Source: Sphaerisporangium perillae
GTDB taxonomy: Bacteria > Actinomycetota > Actinomycetes > Streptosporangiales > Streptosporangiaceae
NCBI RefSeq assembly: GCF_023276435.1
Contig: NZ_JALLPO010000007.1
Location: forward strand, 62,001-126,000
Direction: 5' to 3'
Length of the DNA stretch: 64,000 nt
Shown piece by piece: positions 25,118-34,257 of this stretch. The translations under genes and the position numbers were made by a program. How positions within the stretch are numbered: position 1 is the stretch's first letter; every line of letters starts with the position of its first letter. The notes under the pieces were generated by a model that was not told the DNA's origin, searched no databases, and was given only the letters and a program-made list of their open reading frames with translations.

Positions 25118-26017
25118 TCAGCGGGAGCCGTCGGCGAGGACTTGCGCCAGTGCGTGCGAGGTCTGGCGGATCATTCCGGGATTGGTGTCCCAGTAGTACG
25201 CCAGCCCCGTCACGGCCTGACAGAGCGCCCAGCCGCGGCCACGCGACCACGACGCATCGTCGACCGCGAGTTCGACGCGGAACCGCTCGTGACTGTCACC
25301 CGCGAAGACGTTCCACGCAGGCTGCAGGTCACACGCGGGGTCGCCCACGTTGAGGCCACCGAAGTCGATGACCGCCGACAGGCGGCCGTCCACGATGAGC
25401 AGGTTGCCCGGCAGCAGATCGCCGTGTACCCAGGCCTCCGGCCCGTCCCATGCCGGGGCGCTCAGGGACTCCTGCCACGAGCGGAGCGTGGCATCGCCGT
25501 CGATTCGGTCGCCCAGCTGCGCGATCGACCGGCGAACATGCTCGTCGCCATCCGCAAGCGGTCCACCTCGAGCGCCGGGAGGACGCGGATGTGCACCAGC
25601 CGTGTCAACCTGGCGCAGCGCGGTCACGAACGCGGCCAGATCGACTGCCGCCTGATCCAGGTCGCCGATCGTGCCGTTGGCGTTCTCCCCGGGCAACCAC
25701 TCGTACACCGACCAGGCGAACGGATAGCCCTCGGCCGGATGCCCCATCGCCAGTTGCACGGGAATCGCGAGCGGCAGGTGCGGCGCGAGCTTCGGCAGCC
25801 ACTCCGCCTCCTTCGCCGCTTGCGCGGTGGCCCATCCGATGCGCGGCAGCCGAGCAGCCAGGCGGTCACCGAGCCGATAGATGTCGTGATCCGTCCCGTA
25901 CGACGCGACCGGTTCGACCGGCAGACCGGCCCAGTGCGGGAACTGCCCCGCGAGCAGGCGACGCACAAGCCCGACATCGGTCTCGATCTCATCGGCATGC
26001 ATTTTCGTTGCGCCCAT
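25118..26017 (-). CDS. Aminoglycoside phosphotransferase (APH) family kinase
   Basis: 299 aa. Kinase-like fold: Brenner motif VHGDLLPGNLLI (catalytic Asp plus downstream Asn) and metal site AVIDFGGLNVGDPACDL. The N-terminal lobe has RLGDRLAARLPRIGW as in the Mph/Aph group that phosphorylates hydroxyls of antibiotics or small metabolites. Sequence alone does not show resistance; many such genes act on unknown substrates. ATG 26017 used; ATG 26002 is an alternative. Confidence 0.85.
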   Translation of the reverse strand: MGATKMHADEIETDVGLVRRLLAGQFPHWAGLPVEPVASYGTDHDIYRLGDRLAARLPRIGWATAQAAKEAEWLPKLAPHLPLAIPVQLAMGHPAEGYPFAWSVYEWLPGENANGTIGDLDQAAVDLAAFVTALRQVDTAGAHPRPPGARGGPLADGDEHVRRSIAQLGDRIDGDATLRSWQESLSAPAWDGPEAWVHGDLLPGNLLIVDGRLSAVIDFGGLNVGDPACDLQPAWNVFAGDSHERFRVELAVDDASWSRGRGWALCQAVTGLAYYWDTNPGMIRQTSHALAQVLADGSR

Positions 26018-26286
26018 GTGGCGGCATCATCGCGGACCCCGTCACCCGCGGCAACCGAGTTTCGACGCCGGACCGGATGCCGGTGATGATCGAGTCCTTC
26101 GCCGACGCTCGCTTGGTGTGACGGCGACACTGATCGCCGACGCCACCGCCTCGAAGGTCATGCGTGCCCTAGAGTCGGGCGGCTCGCTTCGACCTGGTGG
26201 TCCGGGGCAATCATCTCCTCGTACGTCTTGGGGCGGCCTTGCGCGAAGTCCACGAAGGTCGGCCGGGTACGGCGGCGCCTGCCGGG

Positions 26287-26790
26287 TCATTCGCGGAGCC
26301 AGAGGCGTTCGCCGTCGTGGAAGTCGCCGGTCGGTTCCAGGCCGGCGTGTCGCGCCACCGCCATGGACGCGTGGTGGTCGGGGTGGACGTGGGCCGTGAT
26401 CCGCGAGACGCCACGGGCGCCGAGCCAGCCGGCCAGCGCGGTCGCGGCCTCGGAGGCGTACCCCTGCCCCTGCCAGGCCAGGCCCACCACCCAGGCGATC
26501 TCGGCGTGCCGTCCGCCGTCGGTGACCGTCGCCTGCACGGTGCCGACCGCCTGCCCGTCCGGCCCGCGGCGGACGATCCAGTTGTACCAGTCCTGCGAGC
26601 CGTCGGCCGATCGACTGGCGACGAGCCTGGTGTACCTCGCGCGCAGGGACTCGCGGGTCGGCGGTGAGCCGCCGATGAAGGTGTACAGCTCCTCGCCGCC
26701 CAGCACCTCCGCCATTTCGTCGGCGTCCTCCACCGCCAGCGGGACCAGTTCCACCCGTTCGGCGAGGATGCGATGGTCCGTGCCCGTCAT
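26287..26790 (-). CDS. GNAT acetyltransferase, RimJ/RimL-like
   Basis: 167 aa. GNAT fold: acceptor-side ERVELVPLAVEDADEM start, strand 4-5 region AEIAWVVGLAWQGQGYASEA with the acetyl-CoA pyrophosphate loop (Q/R-x-x-G-x-G/A type), then the conserved SMAVARHAGLEPTG C-terminal part. Substrate may be a protein N-terminus or a small molecule. ATG start. It lies close to the APH-type kinase but about 270 bp away, so not clearly an operon. Confidence 0.87.
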   Translation of the reverse strand: MTGTDHRILAERVELVPLAVEDADEMAEVLGGEELYTFIGGSPPTRESLRARYTRLVASRSADGSQDWYNWIVRRGPDGQAVGTVQATVTDGGRHAEIAWVVGLAWQGQGYASEAATALAGWLGARGVSRITAHVHPDHHASMAVARHAGLEPTGDFHDGERLWLRE

Positions 26791-27312
26791 GCGTCCCCAT
26801 TCGTTCGATGCGCTCTTCGAGAGCGAGGCTCGAGCATCGCCTGGTCGTCAGCGTGCCGGGATGTCGTCGGCGGAGAACGACCGCAGCCGCGACGATCTCA
26901 TGCCGCGATGCTACGAGTCCGGCCGCGACGAGGTCCCGGACGATCGAATGACCGATGGATCTCCGTCCGACAAGGCGTCATCTCCGCGGGCGGATGAGAG
27001 GGTGCCACGTCGCTCGTGATCCCCTGATGCCTGGGGGTGCTCGTGGTCGCGCCGCGGTTTCGACTGGCTGGCCGATACCTCCGGACTCCGCCCATAGGCT
27101 TGCCTTGGTCTGAGGCGGGGGGATTGGGTTGTCGCAGGTTCCGGTGCCTCGCCTGGCGCGGGGGATCACCATTGTGGTGCTCGCCGGGTTCACGGCCGTC
27201 TGACCCCTCGGTCAGGCGGGCGGCCGCGCGCAGGGGACGGTGGACAGACGCCGCGTCGATCTGTCACCATTCCAGACATGATCGTGAGAAAGGACGACGC
27301 CACCTTCATCTG
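26791..27312. other. 522-bp gap, possible short relics only
   Basis: No intact gene. Two weak signals: a minus-strand 17-codon frame at about 26848-26901 (starts MRSSRLRSFS, ends with a stop) and a plus-strand stretch near 27128-27202 reading VPRLARGITIVVLAGFTAV then stop, which looks like a single lost membrane helix. Neither was assigned. The leader of the next gene contains a 12-codon upstream frame (27278-27316). Confidence 0.4.
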
Positions 27313-28395
27313 GTGAGCGTTCTCGTGCAGCGGGAAGCTGCCGAAATCCGCGAAGAATGGCTGGGCCGGGCGTTGTCGACGCTGCCCGCCGACCGTCCGG
27401 CCGCAGAGGCCGCCATCTCCGAGCTGTACCGCCTGGTCGGTCTCGCTCCACCACGTTTCCACTGGGTTCCCTCACCGGTCGCGGCCCTGGCGACCGTCCC
27501 GCCGGGTGTGCGGCTACGGCCTCGCGAGGCCGTCGAGCGCATGTCCGAATGGCCGCTGCCGCCTCGCTTCACCTTGCTGGCGCAGCAGATGCGCCTCGAA
27601 CTCGACGCCCAGGTCAGATGGGTCCATCGGCCGTTGGACCAGCTGATCCACCAGAAGGTTCGCGGCTCGCTCTCGCGATCCAGGAACAGTTCGCTTCTCA
27701 TGCCGCTCGAGGCGGCGCACGACTCGCCGTTCCACCCGAGGAACGCCTGGTACGAGGTGCAGTGCGTCTCCTGGATCGCCCACTACGACGCCCTCCGCCG
27801 GGCGGCCGGCGTGGTCTTCACTCCCGAGCAGACCCGGCGCTTCGATCTCTGGGCGGCCGTGGCCAGGTCGTGCGGCTGGTGGTGGCCACGTGAAGGCGTG
27901 TGCGTCATCTCCGAGCGGCCCGTCGCCGTCCACACGGAGGTGTGGGGCGATGACGGCGAAGTGCGGGCGCACTGTGCGAACGGCCCGGCGGTGCGTTACG
28001 CGGACGGTTGGGACGTGCACGCCTGGCACGGGACGCGGGTGCCCTCCTGGGTGGTCACCGATCCGAGCGTCCACCGGATCGAGCGCGAGGCCAATGTCGA
28101 GGTCAGGCGGTGCGCGATCGAGCACATCGGCTGGTCGGCCTACATCGCCGAGGCCGGGCTGCGGCTGGTCGCCTCCGCGCCGGACCCCGGCAACCCCGGC
28201 TCGGAACTGCGGCTCTACGACATGCGGAGGGAGACCAGGGTGCTCCTCGCGGTCAACGGGTCCGTCGAACGGGACGGGCGTCGCCGCCGGTACGGGCTGA
28301 CCGTGCCGGGCGTCTTCGAAGATCCGATCGCCGCCGCCGGCTGGACCTACGGGCTGTCCGCCGAGCAGTACTCCCTTCTCGTCCGACGAACCTGA
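27313..28395 (+). CDS. DUF6745 family protein
   Basis: About 360 aa from GTG 27313. The N-terminal EEWLGRALSTLPADRPAAEA followed by LYRLVGLAPP.FHWVPSP is typical of the actinobacterial DUF6745 family. The C-terminal half has paired Trp/His-rich strands (HCANGPAVRYADGWDVHAWH, GTRVPSWVV). No known catalytic motif and no signal peptide or membrane helix. Function unknown. The gene is followed after 10 nt by a small conserved-looking partner, so the two form an operon. The GTG overlaps the stop of a 12-codon upstream frame. Confidence 0.72.
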   Translation: MSVLVQREAAEIREEWLGRALSTLPADRPAAEAAISELYRLVGLAPPRFHWVPSPVAALATVPPGVRLRPREAVERMSEWPLPPRFTLLAQQMRLELDAQVRWVHRPLDQLIHQKVRGSLSRSRNSSLLMPLEAAHDSPFHPRNAWYEVQCVSWIAHYDALRRAAGVVFTPEQTRRFDLWAAVARSCGWWWPREGVCVISERPVAVHTEVWGDDGEVRAHCANGPAVRYADGWDVHAWHGTRVPSWVVTDPSVHRIEREANVEVRRCAIEHIGWSAYIAEAGLRLVASAPDPGNPGSELRLYDMRRETRVLLAVNGSVERDGRRRRYGLTVPGVFEDPIAAAGWTYGLSAEQYSLLVRRT

Positions 28396-28405
28396 GGTGA
28401 CTTCC

Positions 28406-28834
28406 ATGACCGTGACTCTCGCTTCGCTCTCCCAGCAGACCGGACTCGCCGTGCTCGACCACTCGGTGAGCATCCCCGTCGTCGACGGGCTCCAAGCCCA
28501 GGGCGACCTCATCGTCATCCCGCTCCCCGTCGTCGCCTCGTACGTGCGGCCTTGGCCCGCTGCCCACTGGACGGACGTGCCGCCCGAGGGAGTCGAGCTG
28601 CTGCGTGGCGTGGCCGGCGGCAACCCGCACACGCTCGTCGCGGGCCTGGACACCTGCCGGTGGACGACCAACGTGTCGGACTCCGACCGGCTGGCGATCG
28701 GCATCTTCGAGACCTCGGCCGTCGCCTACCTGCTGCATCCCGAGCATGGGGCGACGGGCTGTACGCCGGGCACCTACGTCGTCCGGCGGCAGCGCGAGCA
28801 GGGAGGGGTCAGGTCGCGCCTCGTCGCGGACTGA
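28406..28834 (+). CDS. Small protein of unknown function, DUF6745 partner
   Basis: 142 aa, ATG 28406 with GAGGTGA upstream overlapping the end of the DUF6745 gene. Recognisable segments are AQGDLIVIPLP, a TLVAG...CRWT stretch and HPEHGATG.TPGTYVVRRQRE near the C-terminus, which recur in small actinobacterial proteins of unknown role. In this copy the central GCTPGTY has Cys. No membrane segment. Close spacing to the DUF6745 gene suggests joint function. Confidence 0.7.
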   Translation: MTVTLASLSQQTGLAVLDHSVSIPVVDGLQAQGDLIVIPLPVVASYVRPWPAAHWTDVPPEGVELLRGVAGGNPHTLVAGLDTCRWTTNVSDSDRLAIGIFETSAVAYLLHPEHGATGCTPGTYVVRRQREQGGVRSRLVAD

Positions 28835-29124
28835 CCTCGGGCGTGTTCGTCCGGGCGCTCATCGGCACAGTTGGGAGGTTGTTTGTAACGTTTGGGGCGC
28901 TCGGTCCACTTCCTCATGTCAGAGCGAACACCTGGGACGAAGGGGGCGGGCGGTGACGGGCGAGCAGCTCGGCCGGCCGCTCACGTTCTCGCTCCCGGCC
29001 CTGCAAAATCATGGTCGCGCACCTTGCCTGTGCCGATGGTCACGGAAAGACTAAGGCGTTTCCAGGATTCCACCAGGGCGGGCCTCGACCATAGTTCTCA
29101 TCACGTCCACAGGTCAGGAGCGTG
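28835..29124. other. 290-bp gap
   Basis: Nothing assignable apart from the ribosome binding site CAGGAG before the hydrolase relic. A GTG-initiated frame (VTGEQLGRPLTFSLPALQNH) at about 28956 is short and unsupported. Confidence 0.4.
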
Positions 29125-29313
29125 ATGTCCATGTCCGAAGCCATACTCGAGCCGGCGGCGCGGGCGTTCGCGGAGGCGACCGCGAACCCGCCGTACCTGT
29201 CTGCGCGCGTCGGTCGAGGAACCGGCGGGCCTGCCCCCGGCACTGGTGATCACGGCCGAGCGGCGCAGGACGCCATCGAGCAGGCCATCGCCTTCCTGTC
29301 CACCAAGGAGTGA
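29125..29313 (+). pseudogene. Alpha/beta-hydrolase gene with internal deletions
   Basis: Keeps a good ribosome binding site and the family N-terminus (MSMSEAILEPAARAFAEATA, then NPPYL) but jumps directly to C-terminal pieces: a +1-frame stretch reading SVEEPAGLPPALVITAE and, back in the first frame, AQDAIEQAIAFLSTKE and the stop. About 250 codons of the catalytic core, including the HGGG and GDSAGG regions expected for this hydrolase class, are missing, so at least two deletions occurred. The first-frame product would be 63 aa and inactive. The stop lies 3 nt before the intact hydrolase start. Confidence 0.75.
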
Positions 29314-29315
29314 CC

Positions 29316-30161
29316 ATGACCAACGCCCACGACATCGCCCAGATCGAGCAGGCCAACGCGTCCGGCCGCATTCCGGTCGTCTTCGTCCACGGACTGTGGC
29401 TGCTGCCCAGCAGCTGGGACCGGTGGGCGCAGGTGTTCGCCGAGGCGGGCTTCGCTCCCGTGACCCCCGGCTGGCCGGACGACCCCGAGACCGTGGCCGA
29501 GGCCAAGGCCCATCCAGAGGTCTTCGCGGACAAGACCGTCGGGCAGGTGGCCGACCACTTCGCCGAGTTGATCAACAAACTCGAGCGCAAGCCCACCGTG
29601 ATCGGCCACTCCTTCGGCGGCCTGCTGGCGCAGATCCTGGCCGGCCGGGGCCTGTCCTGCGCCTCGGTGGCCATCGACCCCGCTCCCTTCCAGGGCGTGC
29701 TGCCGCTGCCGGTGTCCGCGCTGCGGGCCGCGGCGCCGGTGCTGACCAACCCGGCCAACATCCACCGGGCCATCCCGCTCACCTACGACCAGTTCCGCTT
29801 CGCCTTCGCCAACGCGGTCGGCGAGGAGGAGGCCAAGGAGCTGTACGAGACGTTCTCGGTGCCCGCCCCGGGTGCGCCCCTGTTCCAGGCGGCCTTCGGC
29901 AACTTCAACCCCTGGAGCGAGACCAAGGTCGACAGCACGAACCCCGAGCGCGGCCCCCTGCTGATCATCTCCGGGGAGAAGGACAACACCGTGCCCTGGG
30001 CGATCGCCAACGCCTCCTACAAGAAGCAGAAGCGCAACGCGAACGCCGTCACCGAGATCGTCGAACTGCCCGGCCGCGGCCACTCCCTCACCATCGACAG
30101 CGGCTGGCGCGAGGTCGCCGACACCGCCCTCGCCTTCGTCCGGCGCTTCGTCTCCCCCTGA
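29316..30161 (+). CDS. Alpha/beta-hydrolase
   Basis: 281 aa, ATG 29316 with AAGGAG 6 nt upstream, inside the tail of the hydrolase relic, so the two were probably one operon. Oxyanion loop VFVHGLW (about 23-29), nucleophile elbow GHSFGG (Ser99), acid in SGEKDNTVPW, catalytic His in RGHSLTID (about 257). The cap region is Ala/Pro-rich. Similar to soluble non-heme haloperoxidase/esterase-like proteins of actinomycetes. Substrate unknown, cytosolic. Confidence 0.88.
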   Translation: MTNAHDIAQIEQANASGRIPVVFVHGLWLLPSSWDRWAQVFAEAGFAPVTPGWPDDPETVAEAKAHPEVFADKTVGQVADHFAELINKLERKPTVIGHSFGGLLAQILAGRGLSCASVAIDPAPFQGVLPLPVSALRAAAPVLTNPANIHRAIPLTYDQFRFAFANAVGEEEAKELYETFSVPAPGAPLFQAAFGNFNPWSETKVDSTNPERGPLLIISGEKDNTVPWAIANASYKKQKRNANAVTEIVELPGRGHSLTIDSGWREVADTALAFVRRFVSP

Positions 30162-30261
30162 GGACACCGGGGAGCCCGGCGCGCGCTTGGCGTCCGTTCT
30201 GAGCGAACGCGTCGAGATCCTCGGCGACGCGCAGTTGCTCGGCTTCTGGCTGAAGCGTGCG

Positions 30262-30297
30262 CGGGCCTCTGCGGGTTGAGGTGCGTGCAGAGGCCCG
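30262..30297. terminator. Hairpin between convergent hydrolase and cellulase
   Basis: 11-bp perfect stem CGGGCCTCTGC / GCAGAGGCCCG with 14-nt loop, no T-run. Usable from both sides. Confidence 0.65.
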
Positions 30298-30380
30298 GGT
30301 GACACGGTCGAGCAGGTTCTGCTCAGGGACGGCAGGGCCGGTTCCCGATCAGGGACGGCCGGGAGGGTGCCGGTACTGGA

Positions 30381-32006
<1,626 letters not shown>

Positions 32007-32068
32007 TCACTCACCTACCGCGATGGCGGTGGGCCGCGCGGGCGTACCGCTCGGCGTACGGCGCCGCA

Positions 32069-32126
32069 GCGGAACAGGACGGCGGCGCGGTGGAGCAGCG
32101 GAGCAGGACGGCGGCGCGGTGGAGCA
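32069..32126. repeat. 29-nt tandem duplication
   Basis: Two head-to-tail copies of GCGGARCAGGACGG + CGGCGCGGTGGAGCA differing at one base (A/G), followed by the beginning of a third (GGACGGC). Non-coding. Confidence 0.85.
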
Positions 32127-32163
32127 GGACGGCACTCGACTCCCGGATTTCCGGTGGGGTGCC

Positions 32164-32622
32164 TTATCCGTCGGTGTACAGGCAGAACGGGTGCCCGGCC
32201 GGGTCGAGCAGCACCCTGACGTTGTCCTGGGGCTGATGGTCCGCCTCCCGGGCGCCCAGCTCCAGCGCGTGCGCGACCGCGGCGGGAAGGTCCACCACCT
32301 CGAAATCGAGGTGCATCGTCATCCGCTGCGCCCCCTCCTCGGCGGGCCAGACCGGTGGCACGTACCCGGCCGAGGTCTGGAAGGCGATGTACGCGACGCC
32401 CTCCGGCGGGCCGATGGCGGCATCCTCCGGGCTCTGCTTGGCTATCTCCCAGCCCAGAAGCCTCGAGTAGAAGAGCGCGAGTTCACGCGCGTCGGGCGCT
32501 TCCAGCACGACCCCCCACCAGTCGTGCCTCGCCTCGCGAAGCGTGGATCCATCGTGAGTCACCCGTCCGCGCATCATCACAGACTGCCAGGGGGGGACGG
32601 AGGGAGGCCAGGGTTCCTCCAT
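32164..32622 (-). CDS. VOC-family (glyoxalase-like) protein
   Basis: 152 aa. One VOC unit pair: VVLEAPDARELALFYSRLLG (first beta-alpha-beta), then MHLDFEVVDLPAAVAHALEL and VLLDPAGHPFCLYTDG. The metal ligands of true glyoxalases are only partly present (His in MHLDFE). The role may be resistance, dioxygenase-like or binding. The start at 32622 shares its A with the upstream stop (TGATG) and has GAGGAG nearby, so it is translationally coupled to the oxidoreductase. Confidence 0.85.
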   Translation of the reverse strand: MEEPWPPSVPPWQSVMMRGRVTHDGSTLREARHDWWGVVLEAPDARELALFYSRLLGWEIAKQSPEDAAIGPPEGVAYIAFQTSAGYVPPVWPAEEGAQRMTMHLDFEVVDLPAAVAHALELGAREADHQPQDNVRVLLDPAGHPFCLYTDG

Positions 32623-33374
32623 CAGCTCTCCTCGACGCCCAGGTGCGTCCGGTGGTGCTCATGGGTGCCGATCTCGTCGAGCATGGCGATCGCGAAGTCG
32701 GCGTAGGAGATACGGGACGCCGCCTCGGCGGGGGCCGTGCGGTATCCGCCGGTACGCGCTCCGCCGTGGTCGAAGTCACCGGAAGGGCTCATGACGAGCC
32801 AGTCGAGGGTGGTGGCCGCGCCGCGCAGCACGTCCGTCCCGGCCGCGTGTCCCAGGTAGAACGACCGGTACTCCTGCGGGTAGCCGGGTGTGTCCATGAG
32901 CAACGCGCCAGATGCCGTCTCCAGTACCGATGCCAGGCCGACCACGATCAGCCGCTCCACGCCGGCCCGTGGGAGGCCGTCCAGCAACGCGCGTGCGGCC
33001 TCGGTGAAGAAGACGTCCGGCTGTACGACAGGGTCGTAGACGGCGCTGATCGCGGCGTCATGCCCCTTGGCGAGCCGGGCGACGCTCGTGCCGTCGGTGA
33101 CATCACCGGCGACGACCACCACACGGCCCCCGGTCACCTCGCCGCCCCCGGTCACCACGCCGACCGGTGACACCACGCTGTCCGTCGCGGCCGCGCCGCC
33201 TGCCGTCGTGCCGCCTGCCGTCACGTCGTCCGCCGCCGCGCCGTCCCATGCGACGTCGCCGTACTTCGCCGGGTCGCGGACGACAGCGGTGACCTGGTGG
33301 CCGCGCCGCAAGGCCTCCTGGACGGCCGCCCGCCCGGCCCTGCCGCCCGCGCCGAACACGATGATCTCGCTCAT
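32622..33374 (-). CDS. NmrA-like NAD(P)-binding oxidoreductase
   Basis: 250 aa. Rossmann motif IIVFGAGGRAGRAAVQEALR at the N-terminus, then VTAVVRDPAKYGD. Unusually, about 38 residues of Gly/Thr/Val/Ala low complexity (about 48-85, for example TAGGTTAGGAAATDS) are inserted before the VVVVAGDVTDGTSVARLAKG strand, where related proteins continue directly. The YxxxK of classical SDRs is not evident (atypical SDR; NmrA type). Likely an NAD(P)H-dependent reductase or redox sensor. Heads a two-gene operon divergent from an HxlR regulator. Confidence 0.87.
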   Translation of the reverse strand: MSEIIVFGAGGRAGRAAVQEALRRGHQVTAVVRDPAKYGDVAWDGAAADDVTAGGTTAGGAAATDSVVSPVGVVTGGGEVTGGRVVVVAGDVTDGTSVARLAKGHDAAISAVYDPVVQPDVFFTEAARALLDGLPRAGVERLIVVGLASVLETASGALLMDTPGYPQEYRSFYLGHAAGTDVLRGAATTLDWLVMSPSGDFDHGGARTGGYRTAPAEAASRISYADFAIAMLDEIGTHEHHRTHLGVEES

Positions 33375-33425
33375 TGAGTACCTCTCCTCCGGGGCCGATC
33401 GCGGTCATCGATCGCCGCCTCGAAC

Positions 33426-33447
33426 GGTACTCAGGCACCTGGTTACC
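33426..33447. promoter_or_regulatory. Putative HxlR operator in the divergent promoter
   Basis: GGTACTCAGGC followed by ACCTGGTTACC: an 11+11 imperfect inverted repeat with GGTA/TACC ends (8 of 11 matching), of the type bound by HxlR/DUF24 regulators. A second half site TGAGTACC at 33375-33382 is the exact inverse of GGTACTCA at 33426-33433. Confidence 0.45.
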
Positions 33448-33473
33448 AGCCGGATACCGGTTAGCGTGGAGCC

Positions 33474-33845
33474 GTGACAGAACCGCTTGATCCGGACATG
33501 TTCGACCCGCTCTGCCCGTCCGATCTCTCGCCGATCCGCATCGGTGACAAATGGGCTGGAATGATCATCCGCTGTCTCGAACACGGCCCGCGGCGCTTCT
33601 CTGAGCTCCGGGTCCCCCTGCGCGGCATCACCGCGAAGGTGCTCACGCAGTCGCTCCGGACCCTCGAGCGCAACGGCCTGGTCGCCCGGACGGCCTACGC
33701 CGGGCCCACCCAGCGGGTCGAATACGAGCTGACCCCGCTCGGCCGTAGCCTGCTCGAACCGCTCGACGCCGCATGCGCCTGGGCGTCTGAACACTGGGAC
33801 GAGCTGATCGACGCGCGCGAGGCACCCTCATCCTTCGCCCAGTGA
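33474..33845 (+). CDS. HxlR-family transcriptional regulator
   Basis: 123 aa, GTG start. Winged helix: IGDKWAGMIIRCLEHGPRRF, SELRVPLRGITAKVLTQSLR, TLERNGLVARTAY, then wing VEYELTPLGRSLLEPL. The early Cys in FDPLCPSDLSPIRIG is where redox-sensing members carry their sensor Cys, so quinone or electrophile response is plausible. Divergent from the NmrA-like/VOC operon, its probable target. Confidence 0.92.
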   Translation: MTEPLDPDMFDPLCPSDLSPIRIGDKWAGMIIRCLEHGPRRFSELRVPLRGITAKVLTQSLRTLERNGLVARTAYAGPTQRVEYELTPLGRSLLEPLDAACAWASEHWDELIDAREAPSSFAQ

Positions 33846-34257
33846 CCACACCTGGCGGGGAACGGGGTTCCCGGGTGGAGGCACGTGGTCATCGTGTTAG
33901 CCGGTTATGGCCGATGTTGCGGGTTCGTAGAGCTTGTCTACTTGGGCTTGGATTTCGGGGGAGGACGGTTCGGTGGCGCAGTGGCCGCCCAGTTCTACTT
34001 CGGTGTCATCGACGGGTCTGGTCAGGATGATGGAGCCGTGCCGCCCGTGGACGACCTCCATCGGGAAGCCGTCGTGTCCGACCCGGTGGGTCCTGTGCAG
34101 GGCGCAACAGGGGTGTAGCGGGCGCGAGTCAGCAATCTAAAGGAAGCCACCGCGGATACGGCGGGTGCAACGTTCTTGTGGCGAGTGTCTCGCCGGGGGG
34201 TGCGTTGCGGCGGTTCGGAGGGGGCCGCGCCCCGGACGCGTATCGATTGGGGAACCG
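33846..34257. other. 412-bp gap with an unassigned minus-strand frame
   Basis: Contains the possible gene fragment at 33897-34136 and the leader of the multicopper oxidase gene. No terminator or operator recognised. Confidence 0.4.
33897..34136 (-). pseudogene. Unassigned 80-codon frame without a normal start
   Basis: An open minus-strand frame reading LHPCCALHRTHRVGHDGFPM, then EVVHGRHGSIILTRPVDDTE, VELGGHCATEPSSPEIQAQV and KLYEP to a TAA. Amino-acid usage looks protein-like (Cys/His pairs, charged balance) rather than shadow-like. It opens after a TAG with ATT as the only early start-like codon, and no ribosome binding site was seen, so it is probably a gene that lost its 5' end. Family unknown; the Cys/His content may bind metal. 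Confidence 0.4.

Noticed and set aside
26100-26286. Minus-strand stretch FVDFAQGRPKTYEEMIAP
   Set aside because: Looks somewhat protein-like but is too short, has no start and no family could be assigned.
30181-30281. Short frame ending LLGFWLKRARASAG after the hydrolase
   Set aside because: About 30 codons, no start and no recognisable family; it could be a relic but cannot be supported.
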